From Pelethousia sp034933245 (GTDB taxonomy: Bacteria; Bacillota; Clostridia; Christensenellales; CAG-138): a stretch of DNA of 25,064 nt. Location: contig JAYFNX010000020.1 in the NCBI GenBank assembly GCA_034933245.1, positions 1 through 25,064 on the forward strand. The letters run 5' to 3'. Positions 14,557-22,672 of this stretch are shown here, in pieces. Position numbers and translations under genes: made by a program. The first letter of the stretch is position 1, and every line of letters begins with the position of its first letter. The notes under the pieces are model-generated. The model worked only from the letters and a program-made list of their open reading frames with translations, searched no databases and was not told where the DNA came from.

Positions 14557-15249
14557 TTAGATTTCTACTATAAGCTTAGGAGAGAACGCCAAATGGTCGG
14601 CGGAACAAAGGGTGTATTCCACACCGTTTCTGTTCCCTTCAAAGGCATTTTTGCAGGATTTACCATGTAAATGCCCGTAAATTACCCGTTCCACCCCATA
14701 AGCTTCTAGGAGATCCATAAAGCCGCTCTGCTGCCGTTTCTCATTGCAAGGAGGGTAATGCAGCATACAAAGTTTGGAAACGTTTGAGGGCGCGGATTTG
14801 AGGGAAAGCTCCAGGCGGATCAGTTCCCGTTCATAAAGCTTTTGATCTTCCTCCGGTTTAAAGAGTGCGCTGCCGGGGCATGTCCAGCCCCTTGTGCCCA
14901 CCACAGCCATGCCCCAAAGGGCCAGGCAGTCGTTCTGTAGCGCATATATTCCAGGGGCCAAGGCGGACCGTACTTTAGAGACGGAACTCCACCAATAATC
15001 ATGGTTGCCCCGAAGGATCACCTTTTTGCCAGGCAAAGCGGCTATAAAATCCAGGTCTGCCTTCGCCTCGTCCAGCGTCATAGCCCAGCTTATATCACCC
15101 GGAAGAAGCACCACATCCTCCCGCCCCACCGTATTACGCCAAGCAGTCTCCAGGCGGGCGGCGTGGTTATCCCAATTGGGGCCGAAGATATCCATGGGTT
15201 TATCCGTAGATAAAGAAAGATGTGGGTCGCTCAAGGCAAATATACGCAT
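14557..15249 (-). CDS. Calcineurin-like metallophosphoesterase
   Basis: This 230-aa protein carries the full dinuclear-metal phosphoesterase motif set: SDPH at 7-10, GDISW at 51-55, GNHDYWW at 81-87, LHYPP in the middle, and GHLHG near 190. The ATG at 15249 sits 6 nt after GGAGGTG; a GTG at 15258 would overlap that site. No signal peptide, so cytoplasmic. The substrate is not known. It follows the zinc-ribbon gene by 36 nt and is the last gene of the run lon, engB, zinc-ribbon, phosphoesterase. Confidence 0.9.
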   Translation of the reverse strand: MRIFALSDPHLSLSTDKPMDIFGPNWDNHAARLETAWRNTVGREDVVLLPGDISWAMTLDEAKADLDFIAALPGKKVILRGNHDYWWSSVSKVRSALAPGIYALQNDCLALWGMAVVGTRGWTCPGSALFKPEEDQKLYERELIRLELSLKSAPSNVSKLCMLHYPPCNEKRQQSGFMDLLEAYGVERVIYGHLHGKSCKNAFEGNRNGVEYTLCSADHLAFSPKLIVEI

Positions 15250-15285
15250 GACCCGCACCTCCTCATGCCGGCAATATGAGAAAGA

Positions 15286-15681
15286 TTAATCCTCGTCTTC
15301 TTCAGCGAAGAGGTCATCCTCTTCGTCCTCATCCATGTCGCCGCCCAGTTCCCGATCGATCTCCTCCAGCTCCCTCTCGGGAATATCATCGGAATTCCCC
15401 AAAGGCACCTCCATATCGTCCATATCTACCTCGCTGATGTTCACATCCGCCGGTAAATCGTCCGCCAGTTTCGCCAGGGTGGCCTGCCGCCTGGCTTCTC
15501 GGAGGCAGATGGCGCAGAGATCATTGCCCCGCACGGCAGGACGCTCTCCGCATTCCACGCAGGTGGCTGTTATGGAATCCGAATCGGATTCGCCCTTCAT
15601 GTAACGCTTGCAGATATCACAGTATTTCTCACCCTCGCGGATGTAGTTCAACTCACAGCGCGGGCACTTTTTGAGAGCCAT
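15286..15681 (-). CDS. Acidic zinc-ribbon protein of unknown function
   Basis: This 131-aa protein begins behind GGAGGA. It has four CxxC pairs (C6/C9, C21/C24, C41/C44, C56/C59), enough for two zinc ribbons, in residues 1-60. A basic helix (REARRQATLAKL) is followed by a strongly acidic tail from about 75, ending in a run of Asp and Glu. The layout suggests a small regulatory or adaptor protein with a nucleic-acid-mimicking or disordered tail. I recognise the 'MALKKCPRCELNYI' opening as a Clostridia type but know no function. It lies 47 nt behind engB in the same direction. Confidence 0.8.
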   Translation of the reverse strand: MALKKCPRCELNYIREGEKYCDICKRYMKGESDSDSITATCVECGERPAVRGNDLCAICLREARRQATLAKLADDLPADVNISEVDMDDMEVPLGNSDDIPERELEEIDRELGGDMDEDEEDDLFAEEDED

Positions 15682-15728
15682 ATTTTTTCCTCCGGTCGCA
15701 TGGCGTAAGATTCAGACCTGCTTGATCT

Positions 15729-16388
15729 TCATTCCATATTATGCAAAAGGGAGCTATCTATGTCAATAGGAGTTTTGAGAATCTGTAAGGAAATATGGTC
15801 TTCTACGATTTTTCCCATGCAATCGAGCAGCTCCGAACGGCCCTCTGCTGTCTCACCCGAGTATGGAAGGGCAACGGGCGGCGCGCCCAGAAGTTTAGCG
15901 GCGGCATTGGCCGCCTGCCTGCGCTTGGACTTGGCGATCTTATCCGCCTTCGTCGCCACAAGCGTGAAAGGAACACCGTAATAGAGCACCCATTGGAACA
16001 TCTGCTTATCCTCTGCCGTGGGCGCATGGCGAATATCCAGCAACAGAAAAAGGTGCGTAACCCGCCCGCTGGACAAATACGCCTCCATCAACCGGCCCCA
16101 TTTTTCCTTTTCGGTCTTCGGCGCTTTGGCAAAGCCGTAGCCTGGCAGATCCACCAGATAAAACTGCCGGTTTAAGGAAAAATAATTGATGAGCCTGGTC
16201 TTACCCGGACTGCTTGATACCCTGGCCAGCTTATAATTGTTGCAAAGGGAGTTTATGAGGCTGGATTTTCCCACGTTGGACTTTCCAACCAGGGCGATCT
16301 CCACGCCCGTCTCCAAAGGCGAGGGATACTCGCCCCCCAGGCCCACGCTGGTGACAAAGGCTGCTTGCCTGATGGCGAATGGTTCCAT
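15729..16388 (-). CDS. engB: Ribosome biogenesis GTPase EngB/YsxC
   Basis: This 219-aa essential GTPase takes part in large-subunit assembly. The G motifs are complete: G1 GKSNVGKSSL near 35-44, G2 region 'SSPGKTRLINYF', G3 DLPGYG near 79-84, G4 TKAD near 146, and a family-typical GFAKAP after G3. It begins 31 nt after the lon stop with a GGGAG site. The lon-engB order is the usual Firmicute arrangement (clpX-lon-ysxC in Bacillus). The C-terminal tail (SLQILKTPIDIDSSLLHNME) is slightly longer than in short homologues. Confidence 0.96.
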   Translation of the reverse strand: MEPFAIRQAAFVTSVGLGGEYPSPLETGVEIALVGKSNVGKSSLINSLCNNYKLARVSSSPGKTRLINYFSLNRQFYLVDLPGYGFAKAPKTEKEKWGRLMEAYLSSGRVTHLFLLLDIRHAPTAEDKQMFQWVLYYGVPFTLVATKADKIAKSKRRQAANAAAKLLGAPPVALPYSGETAEGRSELLDCMGKIVEDHISLQILKTPIDIDSSLLHNME

Positions 16389-16419
16389 AGTGTGGTTTCT
16401 CCCGTTCTTCTGGTTAGAT

Positions 16420-18810
16420 TTAGTCCCGCATCATCAGCCCGCCCTGGGCCGCTGGAGTCTGGTCGCTCTTATGCAGCCTGGGGTAAGCGCCCTGGTCTTC
16501 TGGAATCCTTGTCAGGGCTGCCCGCAGCGCTTCCATTGCATTTTCCACATATTCTATCCGCAGGGTTTCTTTCACCTCAGCCGGCACCTCGTCCATATCC
16601 CGCCGGTTTTCCGCAGGTATCACGGCCAAAGTTATGCCCGCGCGGACGGCCGCCAAAAGCTTTTCGCGAAGGCCGCCAATGGGCAATACGTTTCCCCGTA
16701 GGCTGATCTCTCCGGTCATGGCAACGTTGGCCCGCACCGGGATGCCGGAAAGGGCGCTGGCAAGCGCGGTCGCCATGGTAATGCCCGCGCTGGGCCCATC
16801 CTTCGGCACCGCTCCTTCCGGCACGTGAAGGTGAATATCCTTCTCCTTAAAAGCGTCCGCCTCTATGCCGAGAACCGCAGCGTTGGCCCGCACAAACGTC
16901 ATGGCAGCGCGGACGCTTTCCTGCATAACATCTCCAAGCCTGCCTGTCATCTGCACCTGCCCCGTGCCCGGTACAACGGCGACCTCGATTTCCAGCATCT
17001 CGCCGCCGGCGCTGGTCCAGGCCAGACCATTGGCCACCCCTACCGCATCCAGGCGGCGGACGGTATGCTCCCGATATTTTGGCTGTCCCAAATATTCGGT
17101 AAGCCGGGTGCGGGTCATCCGTATCCGTTGCTTACCTTCGCCGATTTCGCAGGCAGCCTTGCGGCAGATGGCGCCGATGGTTCTTTCCAGCTCGCGCACG
17201 CCGGCCTCCGAAGTATATCCCCGGATGATAGCGGGTAAAAGAGCCTCGGGCATCGTAAGCATACTCCGCTTAAGGCCATGCTTCTCCATCTGTTTGGGAA
17301 TCAAATGCCGTTTGGCAATCTCGGCTTTTTCCGTATCCAGATAGCTGGGAACCTCGATCACCTCCAGCCTGTCCAACAGCGGGCCGGGAATGGCTGAGCG
17401 GTCGTTGGCGGTGGTGAGAAACAGCACCTTGGAAAGATCATAGGGTGTTTCCAGGAAATGATCCCGGAAGGCAAAATTCTGCGCGCTGTCCAGCACCTCC
17501 AGCATGGCTGCGGAGGGGTCCCCATGGCAATCCGTGGCCAGCTTGTCTATCTCGTCAAAGAGGATGACGGGATTTATAACGCCCGCCTGCCGCATGGCCG
17601 CAATAACCCTGCCGGGCATTGCGCCGATATAGGTACGCCGGTGCCCCCGTATCTCCGCTTCATCCCGAATCCCGCCAAGGCTCATGCGCACGAATTTGCG
17701 GCCCAATGCCTTTGCGATGGAGGCGCTTACGGAGGTTTTTCCCACCCCCGGCGGGCCCACAAAGCAAATGACCTGCCCATTCAACTTGCCCGTAAGGTTG
17801 GCAACGGCCAAGTATTCCAAGATGCGTTGTTTCACCTTTGGCAGACCGTAATGATCCGCCTCCAGCACTTCCCTGGCATGGGGTAAATCGGTAATATCCC
17901 GGCTTTCTTCCCGCCAGGGCAAATCCAGCATGCATTCGATATAGTTGCGCAAAGGCGGCTGCTCATGGCTACCTGCGGGCAAGTCGGCAAAGCGGTCAAT
18001 TTCCCGCCCAATCTTTTCCCGAACTGCATCGGGCATGTCCTTGGCGGCAAGCCTTTCCCGCATGGTCTCGGCCTCGGTGGCCTGCGTATCTCCCAGCTCC
18101 TTGCGAATGGCTTTAATCTGCTCCCGCAGGTAATACTCCTTTTGGTTCTTATCCACCTGCGCCTGCACCTCTTTGGCAATGCGTCTATCCGCCCGTAGGA
18201 TCTCAATTTCCCCTTTAAGATGGCGCAAAGCGAATTTAAGCCGCCGCACAGGATTGTCCTCTTCCAAAAAGGCTTGTCTATCCGAAGCTTTCAGCATAAC
18301 GGCGTTGGCTACCGCATCCGCGTAAACGCCGGGGTCCGCCTTACCCTCTATCGTAGCCAAGGCATCCGAATTCATGCGGGGGCTGAGCGTTCCATATTCT
18401 TCCAAGACGTGGCTTAGCCGCCTGCGCAGGGCTTCTGCCACCACCGGATCATACGCCGCATCCGGCATGCAAGCCACGTCCGCCACCATATAGTTTTCCC
18501 CATCAGTAATGGATACGGCTACCGCCCTGCACACGCCCTCCACAAACACCCGGCTGCTGTCTCCGGGAAGGCTGAGCATTTGCCGAAGCTTGCAAAGCAT
18601 GCCTACCTCAAAGATATCATCTGTGTTTATTTCAGCCTTACGGGCATCCTTTTGTGCGCTCAAAAAGACCAAATCATCCCGTTGCACGGCCTCGTTGAGA
18701 GCATTGACGCTCTTATCCCGCCCGGCATCAAAATGAAGCAACTCCCCGGGTAGCACAACCAGCCCCCGCAGAGCCACCACCGGGATGTTTTCATATACGC
18801 GCTGTGTCAT
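16420..18810 (-). CDS. lon: ATP-dependent Lon protease
   Basis: This 796-aa soluble protease degrades misfolded and regulatory proteins. Domains in order are: the N-terminal substrate domain (1-200), a coiled coil with 'NQKEYYLREQIKAIRKELG' (about 222-240), the AAA+ domain with Walker A GPPGVGKTS at 352-360, Walker B VILFDEIDK, and the protease domain with catalytic S674 in PKDGPSAG and K717 in LREKLLAA. The ATG at 18810 follows GGTGAG. It is transcribed from its own promoter at 18868-18896. The C-terminal 25 residues are a non-conserved extension. All catalytic residues are present; I see no CIRCE heat-shock operator upstream. Confidence 0.98.
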   Translation of the reverse strand: MTQRVYENIPVVALRGLVVLPGELLHFDAGRDKSVNALNEAVQRDDLVFLSAQKDARKAEINTDDIFEVGMLCKLRQMLSLPGDSSRVFVEGVCRAVAVSITDGENYMVADVACMPDAAYDPVVAEALRRRLSHVLEEYGTLSPRMNSDALATIEGKADPGVYADAVANAVMLKASDRQAFLEEDNPVRRLKFALRHLKGEIEILRADRRIAKEVQAQVDKNQKEYYLREQIKAIRKELGDTQATEAETMRERLAAKDMPDAVREKIGREIDRFADLPAGSHEQPPLRNYIECMLDLPWREESRDITDLPHAREVLEADHYGLPKVKQRILEYLAVANLTGKLNGQVICFVGPPGVGKTSVSASIAKALGRKFVRMSLGGIRDEAEIRGHRRTYIGAMPGRVIAAMRQAGVINPVILFDEIDKLATDCHGDPSAAMLEVLDSAQNFAFRDHFLETPYDLSKVLFLTTANDRSAIPGPLLDRLEVIEVPSYLDTEKAEIAKRHLIPKQMEKHGLKRSMLTMPEALLPAIIRGYTSEAGVRELERTIGAICRKAACEIGEGKQRIRMTRTRLTEYLGQPKYREHTVRRLDAVGVANGLAWTSAGGEMLEIEVAVVPGTGQVQMTGRLGDVMQESVRAAMTFVRANAAVLGIEADAFKEKDIHLHVPEGAVPKDGPSAGITMATALASALSGIPVRANVAMTGEISLRGNVLPIGGLREKLLAAVRAGITLAVIPAENRRDMDEVPAEVKETLRIEYVENAMEALRAALTRIPEDQGAYPRLHKSDQTPAAQGGLMMRD

Positions 18811-18867
18811 ATCCGCTCACCTTTCTGCTGCCGCCATCCTGAGCTCGGCGGCCAAGTTCCTTGTATC

Positions 18868-18896
18868 AGTATACATATACCAAGCGAATATGACAA
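18868..18896 (-). promoter_or_regulatory. lon: Promoter of lon
   Basis: On the minus strand TTGTCA (18896-18891) and TATACT (18873-18868) are exactly 17 bp apart. The lon start is 58 nt downstream of the -10 box. Confidence 0.75.
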
Positions 18897-18941
18897 CAAT
18901 ATGTATTTGGAATCGCAGGATGAAACTTGCTCGTTAAAATC

Positions 18942-19454
18942 CTATGGATTCTTTTTCCCGCCCATCAGGTTCCCCAGCATCTGGGCGAACTGCATCGGAT
19001 TCCCGCCGCCAATTCCACCGCCCTGGCCACCGCTCGAAAGGCCTTGGAAAAGCTGCATCATCTGCATAATGTTTCCAATATTCCCCAGCGGGCCCATGTT
19101 CGGCATGCTTGCGCCTCCAAGACCGGGCATCGCGCCTACACCCGGCATGGTTCCCATATTGGGCATACTCCCCTGCCCGCTTGGCGGTGGCGGGGGCGGC
19201 GGCGGCGCGGGTTGGGCTTGCGGCTGGGGCACGGAGATGCGAAGGCCCAATTGCTCCGCAATATGCGCCCGCTCCGCTGGCGCCAAGAAAGGCTCCATCG
19301 CGTTTAAATACTGCGCGGCGCGATCGGCTCCCTGCTCAGACCGAATACGGTTGGCCATGCGGAAGGCGGGGGATTCCCCCTGGCCGCTTGTGCCTCCCTG
19401 CCTGCTGCCGTTGCCGCCTCTGGGGGGCAGGGTGTTCGGTGCGATGCGCTGCAT
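18942..19454 (-). CDS. Low-complexity Pro/Gly/Met-rich protein with a conserved helical segment
   Basis: This 170-aa protein starts MQRIAPNTLPPRGG at 19454, behind AGAAGGAGGA. The frame opens further upstream, but that part lacks a ribosome binding site. Residues 1-28 are Gly/Ser rich; 30-73 form a helical segment ('ADRAAQYLNAMEPFLAPAERAHIAEQLGL'); 75-91 are Pro rich with eight consecutive Pro; 92-130 repeat MPNMG/MPGxG units; 119-170 are Met/Gly/Phe rich ('IMQMMQLFQGLS', 'MQFAQMLGNLMGG'). No signal peptide is seen. Hydrophobic Met-rich ends and flexible linkers suggest self-association. The function is unknown. It is divergent from the 96-aa gene 100 bp away, whose C-terminus has a similar 'LAPMLTPEQQQRL' helix. 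Confidence 0.75.
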   Translation of the reverse strand: MQRIAPNTLPPRGGNGSRQGGTSGQGESPAFRMANRIRSEQGADRAAQYLNAMEPFLAPAERAHIAEQLGLRISVPQPQAQPAPPPPPPPPSGQGSMPNMGTMPGVGAMPGLGGASMPNMGPLGNIGNIMQMMQLFQGLSSGGQGGGIGGGNPMQFAQMLGNLMGGKKNP

Positions 19455-19554
19455 ACTCGTTCCTCCTTCTATGCTTCTATAACAACATATGCGAATTTTC
19501 CCGCTTGTGAACCCTCCGCCAAAAGAGTGCATAGTAATAGAGCGAGGTGATAGC

Positions 19555-19845
19555 ATGAAAAGAACGCTGCAGGGCAGCAAAGGTACAAAAACTCCCCTGC
19601 CCAATATGGATGAAATCAACCGAATGTCCCAAAATGTGGACCCAAACCAGTTAAACGAGGTGCAAAATATCGTGGAGCATTATAGCGGTAAGAGCGAAAC
19701 GGAGCTCATGAAAGAATTGCGATCCGCCAGGCAAAAGGGCGTTATCAATCCCAATGATCTTGCTAACGTAGCGCAGCGGCTGGCGCCCATGCTCACGCCT
19801 GAGCAGCAGCAACGCCTGATACAGGTGATGGATCAGCTTAAATAA
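19555..19845 (+). CDS. 96-aa helical protein of unknown function
   Basis: ATG at 19555 follows GAGGTGA at 7-nt spacing; the longer frame from 19489 has no ribosome binding site. The product begins MKRTLQGSKGTKTPLPNMDE, continues 'INRMSQNVDPNQLNEVQNIVEHYSGKSETELMKELRSARQKGVI' and ends 'LAPMLTPEQQQRLIQVMDQLK'. It is soluble and almost all helical, with no cysteines. From memory, similar small proteins occur in many Clostridia, without a known function. It shares a divergent promoter region with the low-complexity gene on the minus strand, and the two helices 'PFLAPAERAHIAEQL' and 'PMLTPEQQQRLIQVM' look alike, suggesting a joint role. Confidence 0.8.
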   Translation: MKRTLQGSKGTKTPLPNMDEINRMSQNVDPNQLNEVQNIVEHYSGKSETELMKELRSARQKGVINPNDLANVAQRLAPMLTPEQQQRLIQVMDQLK

Positions 19846-19871
19846 GCTTGGCATCCGCCCATTTTACCATA

Positions 19872-19905
19872 GAAGCGCCCTCCTCGCCAAAAGCGCAGGC
19901 GCTTC
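19872..19905. repeat. Hairpin 1 in the convergent intergenic region
   Basis: GAAGCGCC (19872-19879) and GGCGCTTC (19898-19905) are perfect complements with an 18-nt loop. It is the first of three hairpins between the 96-aa gene and the purine permease; no T-run follows. Confidence 0.55.
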
Positions 19906-19914
19906 CTGTAAACC

Positions 19915-19943
19915 TCGAAAACGTGCGAAACGCACGTTTTCGA
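19915..19943. repeat. Hairpin 2: 13-bp perfect stem with AAA loop
   Basis: TCGAAAACGTGCG and CGCACGTTTTCGA pair without mismatch around a 3-nt loop. It could end transcription weakly in either direction or be an operator or a repeat-family unit. No second copy was noticed in the window. Confidence 0.7.
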
Positions 19944-19950
19944 TAAACCG

Positions 19951-19992
19951 ACGCGGCGGAGCGTTATGCGCCCGCCGCGTTCTTTTATTTTT
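19951..19992 (+). terminator. Terminator of the 96-aa gene
   Basis: ACGCGGCGG (19951-19959) and CCGCCGCGT (19972-19980) form a GC-rich stem with an extra inner GCG/CGC pairing. TTCTTTTATTTTTTAT follows on the plus strand. The tract overlaps the 3' side of the oppositely oriented permease gene end. Confidence 0.8.
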
Positions 19993-20001
19993 TATATACA
20001 C

Positions 20002-21324
20002 TTATAAGGAGGAAAGCACATACATCAGGATAAACAAGACCGAAATGATATAAAGGAACACCGGCACGTCCTTGGCCTTGCCACGGGCAACCTTAATGAG
20101 GCTATAGGAAATGAAGCCAAATGCGATGCCATCGGAGATGGAGTAGGAGAAGGGCATCATGGCGATGGTGAGGAAACAGGGAATAGCCACCTCTATATCA
20201 TCCCAATGAATCTTCGCCGCACCCTTGAGCATTAACACGCCCACGATAATAAGAGCGGGGGCCGTGGCCGCGCCGGGTATAATGCCCGCAATGGGAGCAA
20301 AGAAGAAAGCGGCCAGCAGGAACAGGATAGAAACAGTCAGGGAAGTAAGACCGGTGCGACCGCCCTCGCTAATACCGGTTGAGCTTTCCACAAAGGTAGT
20401 TACGGTGGATGTGCCGAAAACCGTGCCCGTTATGGTGGCAATGGCGTCGGCTATTAACGCCTTGTCCCCCTTGGGCAGGTTGCCATGTGCATCCAGCATG
20501 CCGGCGTTGCCCGCCGTGCCGATGAGGGTGCCCACGGTATCAAAGCAGTCGCAAATGGCAAAGGTTACGATAGCGGTAAGCAATGGCAGAACGCCAAATT
20601 GTAACAACCCGTTAAAGCCCTCGGAAAACACCTTGCCGAAGGTGGGCGCCAGGGCTCTAATCCCATGGAAGGTGAGGCTATCCGGGAATGTCGTAACACC
20701 AAAGGGAATACCTACTACGGTGGTGATCAGAATGCCCAGGAAAATGAAGCCCTTAACCTTATACGCCATAAGGATGCTTGTAATGACCAGGCCGATAAGC
20801 GCAACAAGAGCCGTACTGTTCCCCGCAAAAGAGGCCAAATCCGTAATGTTGGAAGATGTACATACTACCACGCCTGCGTTAAGCAAGCCGATGAAGGCGA
20901 TAAACAGGCCGATGCCGGCGCTGATTGCGTGTTTGAGGGGGGCTGGAATGGATGCAATGATCTTGGAGCGCAGGGGGGATACCGTTACCACAAAAAACAG
21001 AAGGCCGGAAATCAATACGATGGACAGTGCATTTTGCCAGCTATATCCCATGCCGAAGCACACGCTATAGGTAAAAAAAGCGTTGAGGCCCATGCCCGGG
21101 GCCTGTGCGAAGGGGACGTTGGCCATGAGAGCGGTAAGCAGGGTGCCGATGGCGGCAGAGAGACAAGTAGCCATCATTACGGCCGTATAATCCATCCCCG
21201 TTTCGCTCAGAAAGCCTGGATTTACAAAGATGATGTAAGCCATGGCAAAAAATGTGGTTAGGCCCGCAAGAATCTCCGTACGGACAGTGGTGTTATGTTC
21301 TTTGAGCTTAAAGAACGTTTCCAT
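20002..21324 (-). CDS. NCS2-family purine permease (adenine/guanine/hypoxanthine type)
   Basis: This 440-aa polytopic membrane protein is of the AzgA/PbuG/PbuO branch, which imports purine bases with protons. Family marks include 'RTEILAGLTTFFAMAYIIFVNP' in TM1, 'APGMGLNAFFTYSVC' in TM3, 'AICDCFDTVGTLIGTAG' in TM8 and 'STVTTFVESSTGISEGGRTGL' in the TM9-10 region. The length is normal and TM segments run throughout. The start ATG at 21324 follows AAAGGAG. I looked for a purine riboswitch in the 100 nt upstream and saw none. Guanine/hypoxanthine versus adenine preference cannot be told. Confidence 0.93.
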   Translation of the reverse strand: METFFKLKEHNTTVRTEILAGLTTFFAMAYIIFVNPGFLSETGMDYTAVMMATCLSAAIGTLLTALMANVPFAQAPGMGLNAFFTYSVCFGMGYSWQNALSIVLISGLLFFVVTVSPLRSKIIASIPAPLKHAISAGIGLFIAFIGLLNAGVVVCTSSNITDLASFAGNSTALVALIGLVITSILMAYKVKGFIFLGILITTVVGIPFGVTTFPDSLTFHGIRALAPTFGKVFSEGFNGLLQFGVLPLLTAIVTFAICDCFDTVGTLIGTAGNAGMLDAHGNLPKGDKALIADAIATITGTVFGTSTVTTFVESSTGISEGGRTGLTSLTVSILFLLAAFFFAPIAGIIPGAATAPALIIVGVLMLKGAAKIHWDDIEVAIPCFLTIAMMPFSYSISDGIAFGFISYSLIKVARGKAKDVPVFLYIISVLFILMYVLSSL

Positions 21325-21419
21325 AATAAACTCCTTTCTTCAAAGCAGATGTACGCATTTGTCACCAATATAGAGGCAAACGCTACAAAATATAAACATG
21401 CGCGTTATAACAGCCGTAC

Positions 21420-21457
21420 AAAAAGCGCCATGTTTTCTCCCTGGAAGCGGCACTTTT
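21420..21457 (-). terminator. Terminator of the OGG1-type gene
   Basis: On the minus strand AAAAGTGCC pairs with GGCGCTTTTT (one mismatch) and ends in a T-run. The left arm overlaps the stop codon of the glycosylase gene. It separates this gene from the permease downstream. Confidence 0.65.
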
Positions 21458-22322
21458 AAGAACCGAGATTTTGCCGGGCGTAATGGAAAATATATTGCTG
21501 CAAGATTCCCGCCTCACTTCCCAGCTCCGCAATGGCGCTTTCCAACTGGCTGGCGCTCATATCTTCCCCCGCAAACAGCATGGTTTTGACCGCCCGTTTC
21601 ATCCACACATCCATAGGAAAAGCAGATGTATGCCCCAGGGAAAAGAGGGCTACGCAGTCCGCCACCTTGGGCCCCACCCCCGGCAGTGTGCAAAGGGCCT
21701 TTCTGGCCTCCTTAAGGGGGACGTTTCGAAGCGCCTCAAGGTCAAACCCCTCGTACACCCGCCGAGCGCTTCCCAAGATAAAGGGAGCCCTATATCCTGC
21801 TCCGATTCCGCGCATGTCGGCTTCCGAAAGCCTTGCCAATGCCGCAGGCGTGGGAAAAGCGTAGGCGCCCGGGAGCAGCGGCCTGCCGGCCAGCGCGCAG
21901 AGCCGCTCTATGATGCCACGGATTCTAGGAATATTATTATTGGCGGAAATGATGAAGCTTATTAAGGTTTCAAAGGGCTCCTGTCGAAAAATGCGGATAC
22001 CCCGAGCTGCATCCAGCGCAGGGCGGAGCCGTGCGTCGCCGCTGATTTTTCCTTCAATGGCACCATATGCCCGCTCCAGATCAAAGTAGTCCGCCCAAAG
22101 GGGGCCGTCCTCTACGGAAGCGGGATGGATCCACAGGGTATCCCCTTCCCGCCTGGCCGTCACTAAACGGCCGCGAACCACCCCTTGCCACGCCCCCGCC
22201 GAACCGGGGCACCAGCGGAAGCACTGTCCGCAGGAACAGCTTGCCCCAAGATCCAAGCGATCCACGCCCGTAAAGAGCAAGCCTCCCCCATGGGCTATGT
22301 AGTGAATTGCCCCTTTTCCCAT
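21456..22322 (-). CDS. ogg: 8-oxoguanine DNA glycosylase/AP lyase (OGG1 type)
   Basis: This 288-aa repair enzyme removes oxidised guanine from DNA. The start ATG at 22322 follows GGGAGGG; the frame continues upstream only through rpmA in another frame. The N-terminal OGG domain has 'SCGQCFRW' near residue 35. The helix-hairpin-helix is 'LPGVGPKVADCVALFSL' with catalytic lysine K219, and the Gly/Pro-Asp loop gives D238 in 'FPMDVW'. The 19-residue Lys-to-Asp spacing equals that of human OGG1 (K249/D268). This is the OGG1 class rather than the MutM class. It is separated from rpmA by a terminator, so it probably has its own expression signal. Confidence 0.92.
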   Translation of the reverse strand: MGKGAIHYIAHGGGLLFTGVDRLDLGASCSCGQCFRWCPGSAGAWQGVVRGRLVTARREGDTLWIHPASVEDGPLWADYFDLERAYGAIEGKISGDARLRPALDAARGIRIFRQEPFETLISFIISANNNIPRIRGIIERLCALAGRPLLPGAYAFPTPAALARLSEADMRGIGAGYRAPFILGSARRVYEGFDLEALRNVPLKEARKALCTLPGVGPKVADCVALFSLGHTSAFPMDVWMKRAVKTMLFAGEDMSASQLESAIAELGSEAGILQQYIFHYARQNLGS

Positions 22323-22337
22323 ATTTTCCCTCCCGAT

Positions 22338-22365
22338 TAAAAAAAGCGCCCTTCCGAGCGCTTTT
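22338..22365 (-). terminator. Terminator of the rplU-prp-rpmA operon
   Basis: On the minus strand AAAAGCGC and GCGCTTTT form an 8-bp stem with an 8-nt loop, followed by TTTAA. It starts 13 nt past the rpmA stop. Confidence 0.8.
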
Positions 22366-22377
22366 GAGAGCTTGTCT

Positions 22378-22668
22378 TTAATTTGCAGCCGCCTCGTCGT
22401 ATACGCTGACCTGCTTGCGGCCCAGATGCTTGGTTTCAAAGCGAACCACGCCGTCCACCTTGGCAAAGAGGGTATCATCCTTGCCGATGCCCACATTGAT
22501 GCCCGGATGGATATGCGTTCCGCGCTGCCGCACCAAAATGTTACCCGCCAGCACAAACTGGCCGTCCGCACGCTTGGGCCCCAGGCGCTTGGAGTTGCTG
22601 TCACGGCCGTTCTTGGAAGAGCCGCCGCCCTTTTTATGCGCAAAGAGCTGAAGGTTGATCTTCAACAT
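22378..22668 (-). CDS. rpmA: 50S ribosomal protein L27 with Prp-cleaved leader
   Basis: This 96-aa ribosomal protein sits near the peptidyl-transferase centre. It starts MLKINLQLFAHKKGGGS; the first residues before HKKGGGS are the Firmicute extension that must be removed by the Prp protease, because mature L27 begins at that basic/glycine run. Prp itself is encoded immediately upstream. The 'GNILVRQRGTHIHPGINVGIG' core is typical. The gene starts 4 nt after the prp stop. Confidence 0.98.
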   Translation of the reverse strand: MLKINLQLFAHKKGGGSSKNGRDSNSKRLGPKRADGQFVLAGNILVRQRGTHIHPGINVGIGKDDTLFAKVDGVVRFETKHLGRKQVSVYDEAAAN

Positions 22669-22672
22669 CGTG

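Noticed and set aside
18901..19482. 193-codon plus-strand frame rich in proline
   Set aside because: It is the antisense of the low-complexity gene at 18942-19454; its proline runs come from the complementary Gly/Pro codons, and it has no good ribosome binding site.
20225..21070. 281-codon plus-strand frame
   Set aside because: It lies wholly antisense to the NCS2 permease, shows no family motif, and its composition is that of a reversed membrane protein gene.
21325..21420. Purine riboswitch before the NCS2 permease
   Set aside because: The expected conserved core and three-way junction were not found in the short leader; no convincing promoter was seen either.
22323..22643. N-terminal extension of the OGG1-type protein
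   Set aside because: The extension is rpmA read in another frame; the ATG at 22322 has a strong ribosome binding site and the family N-terminus.
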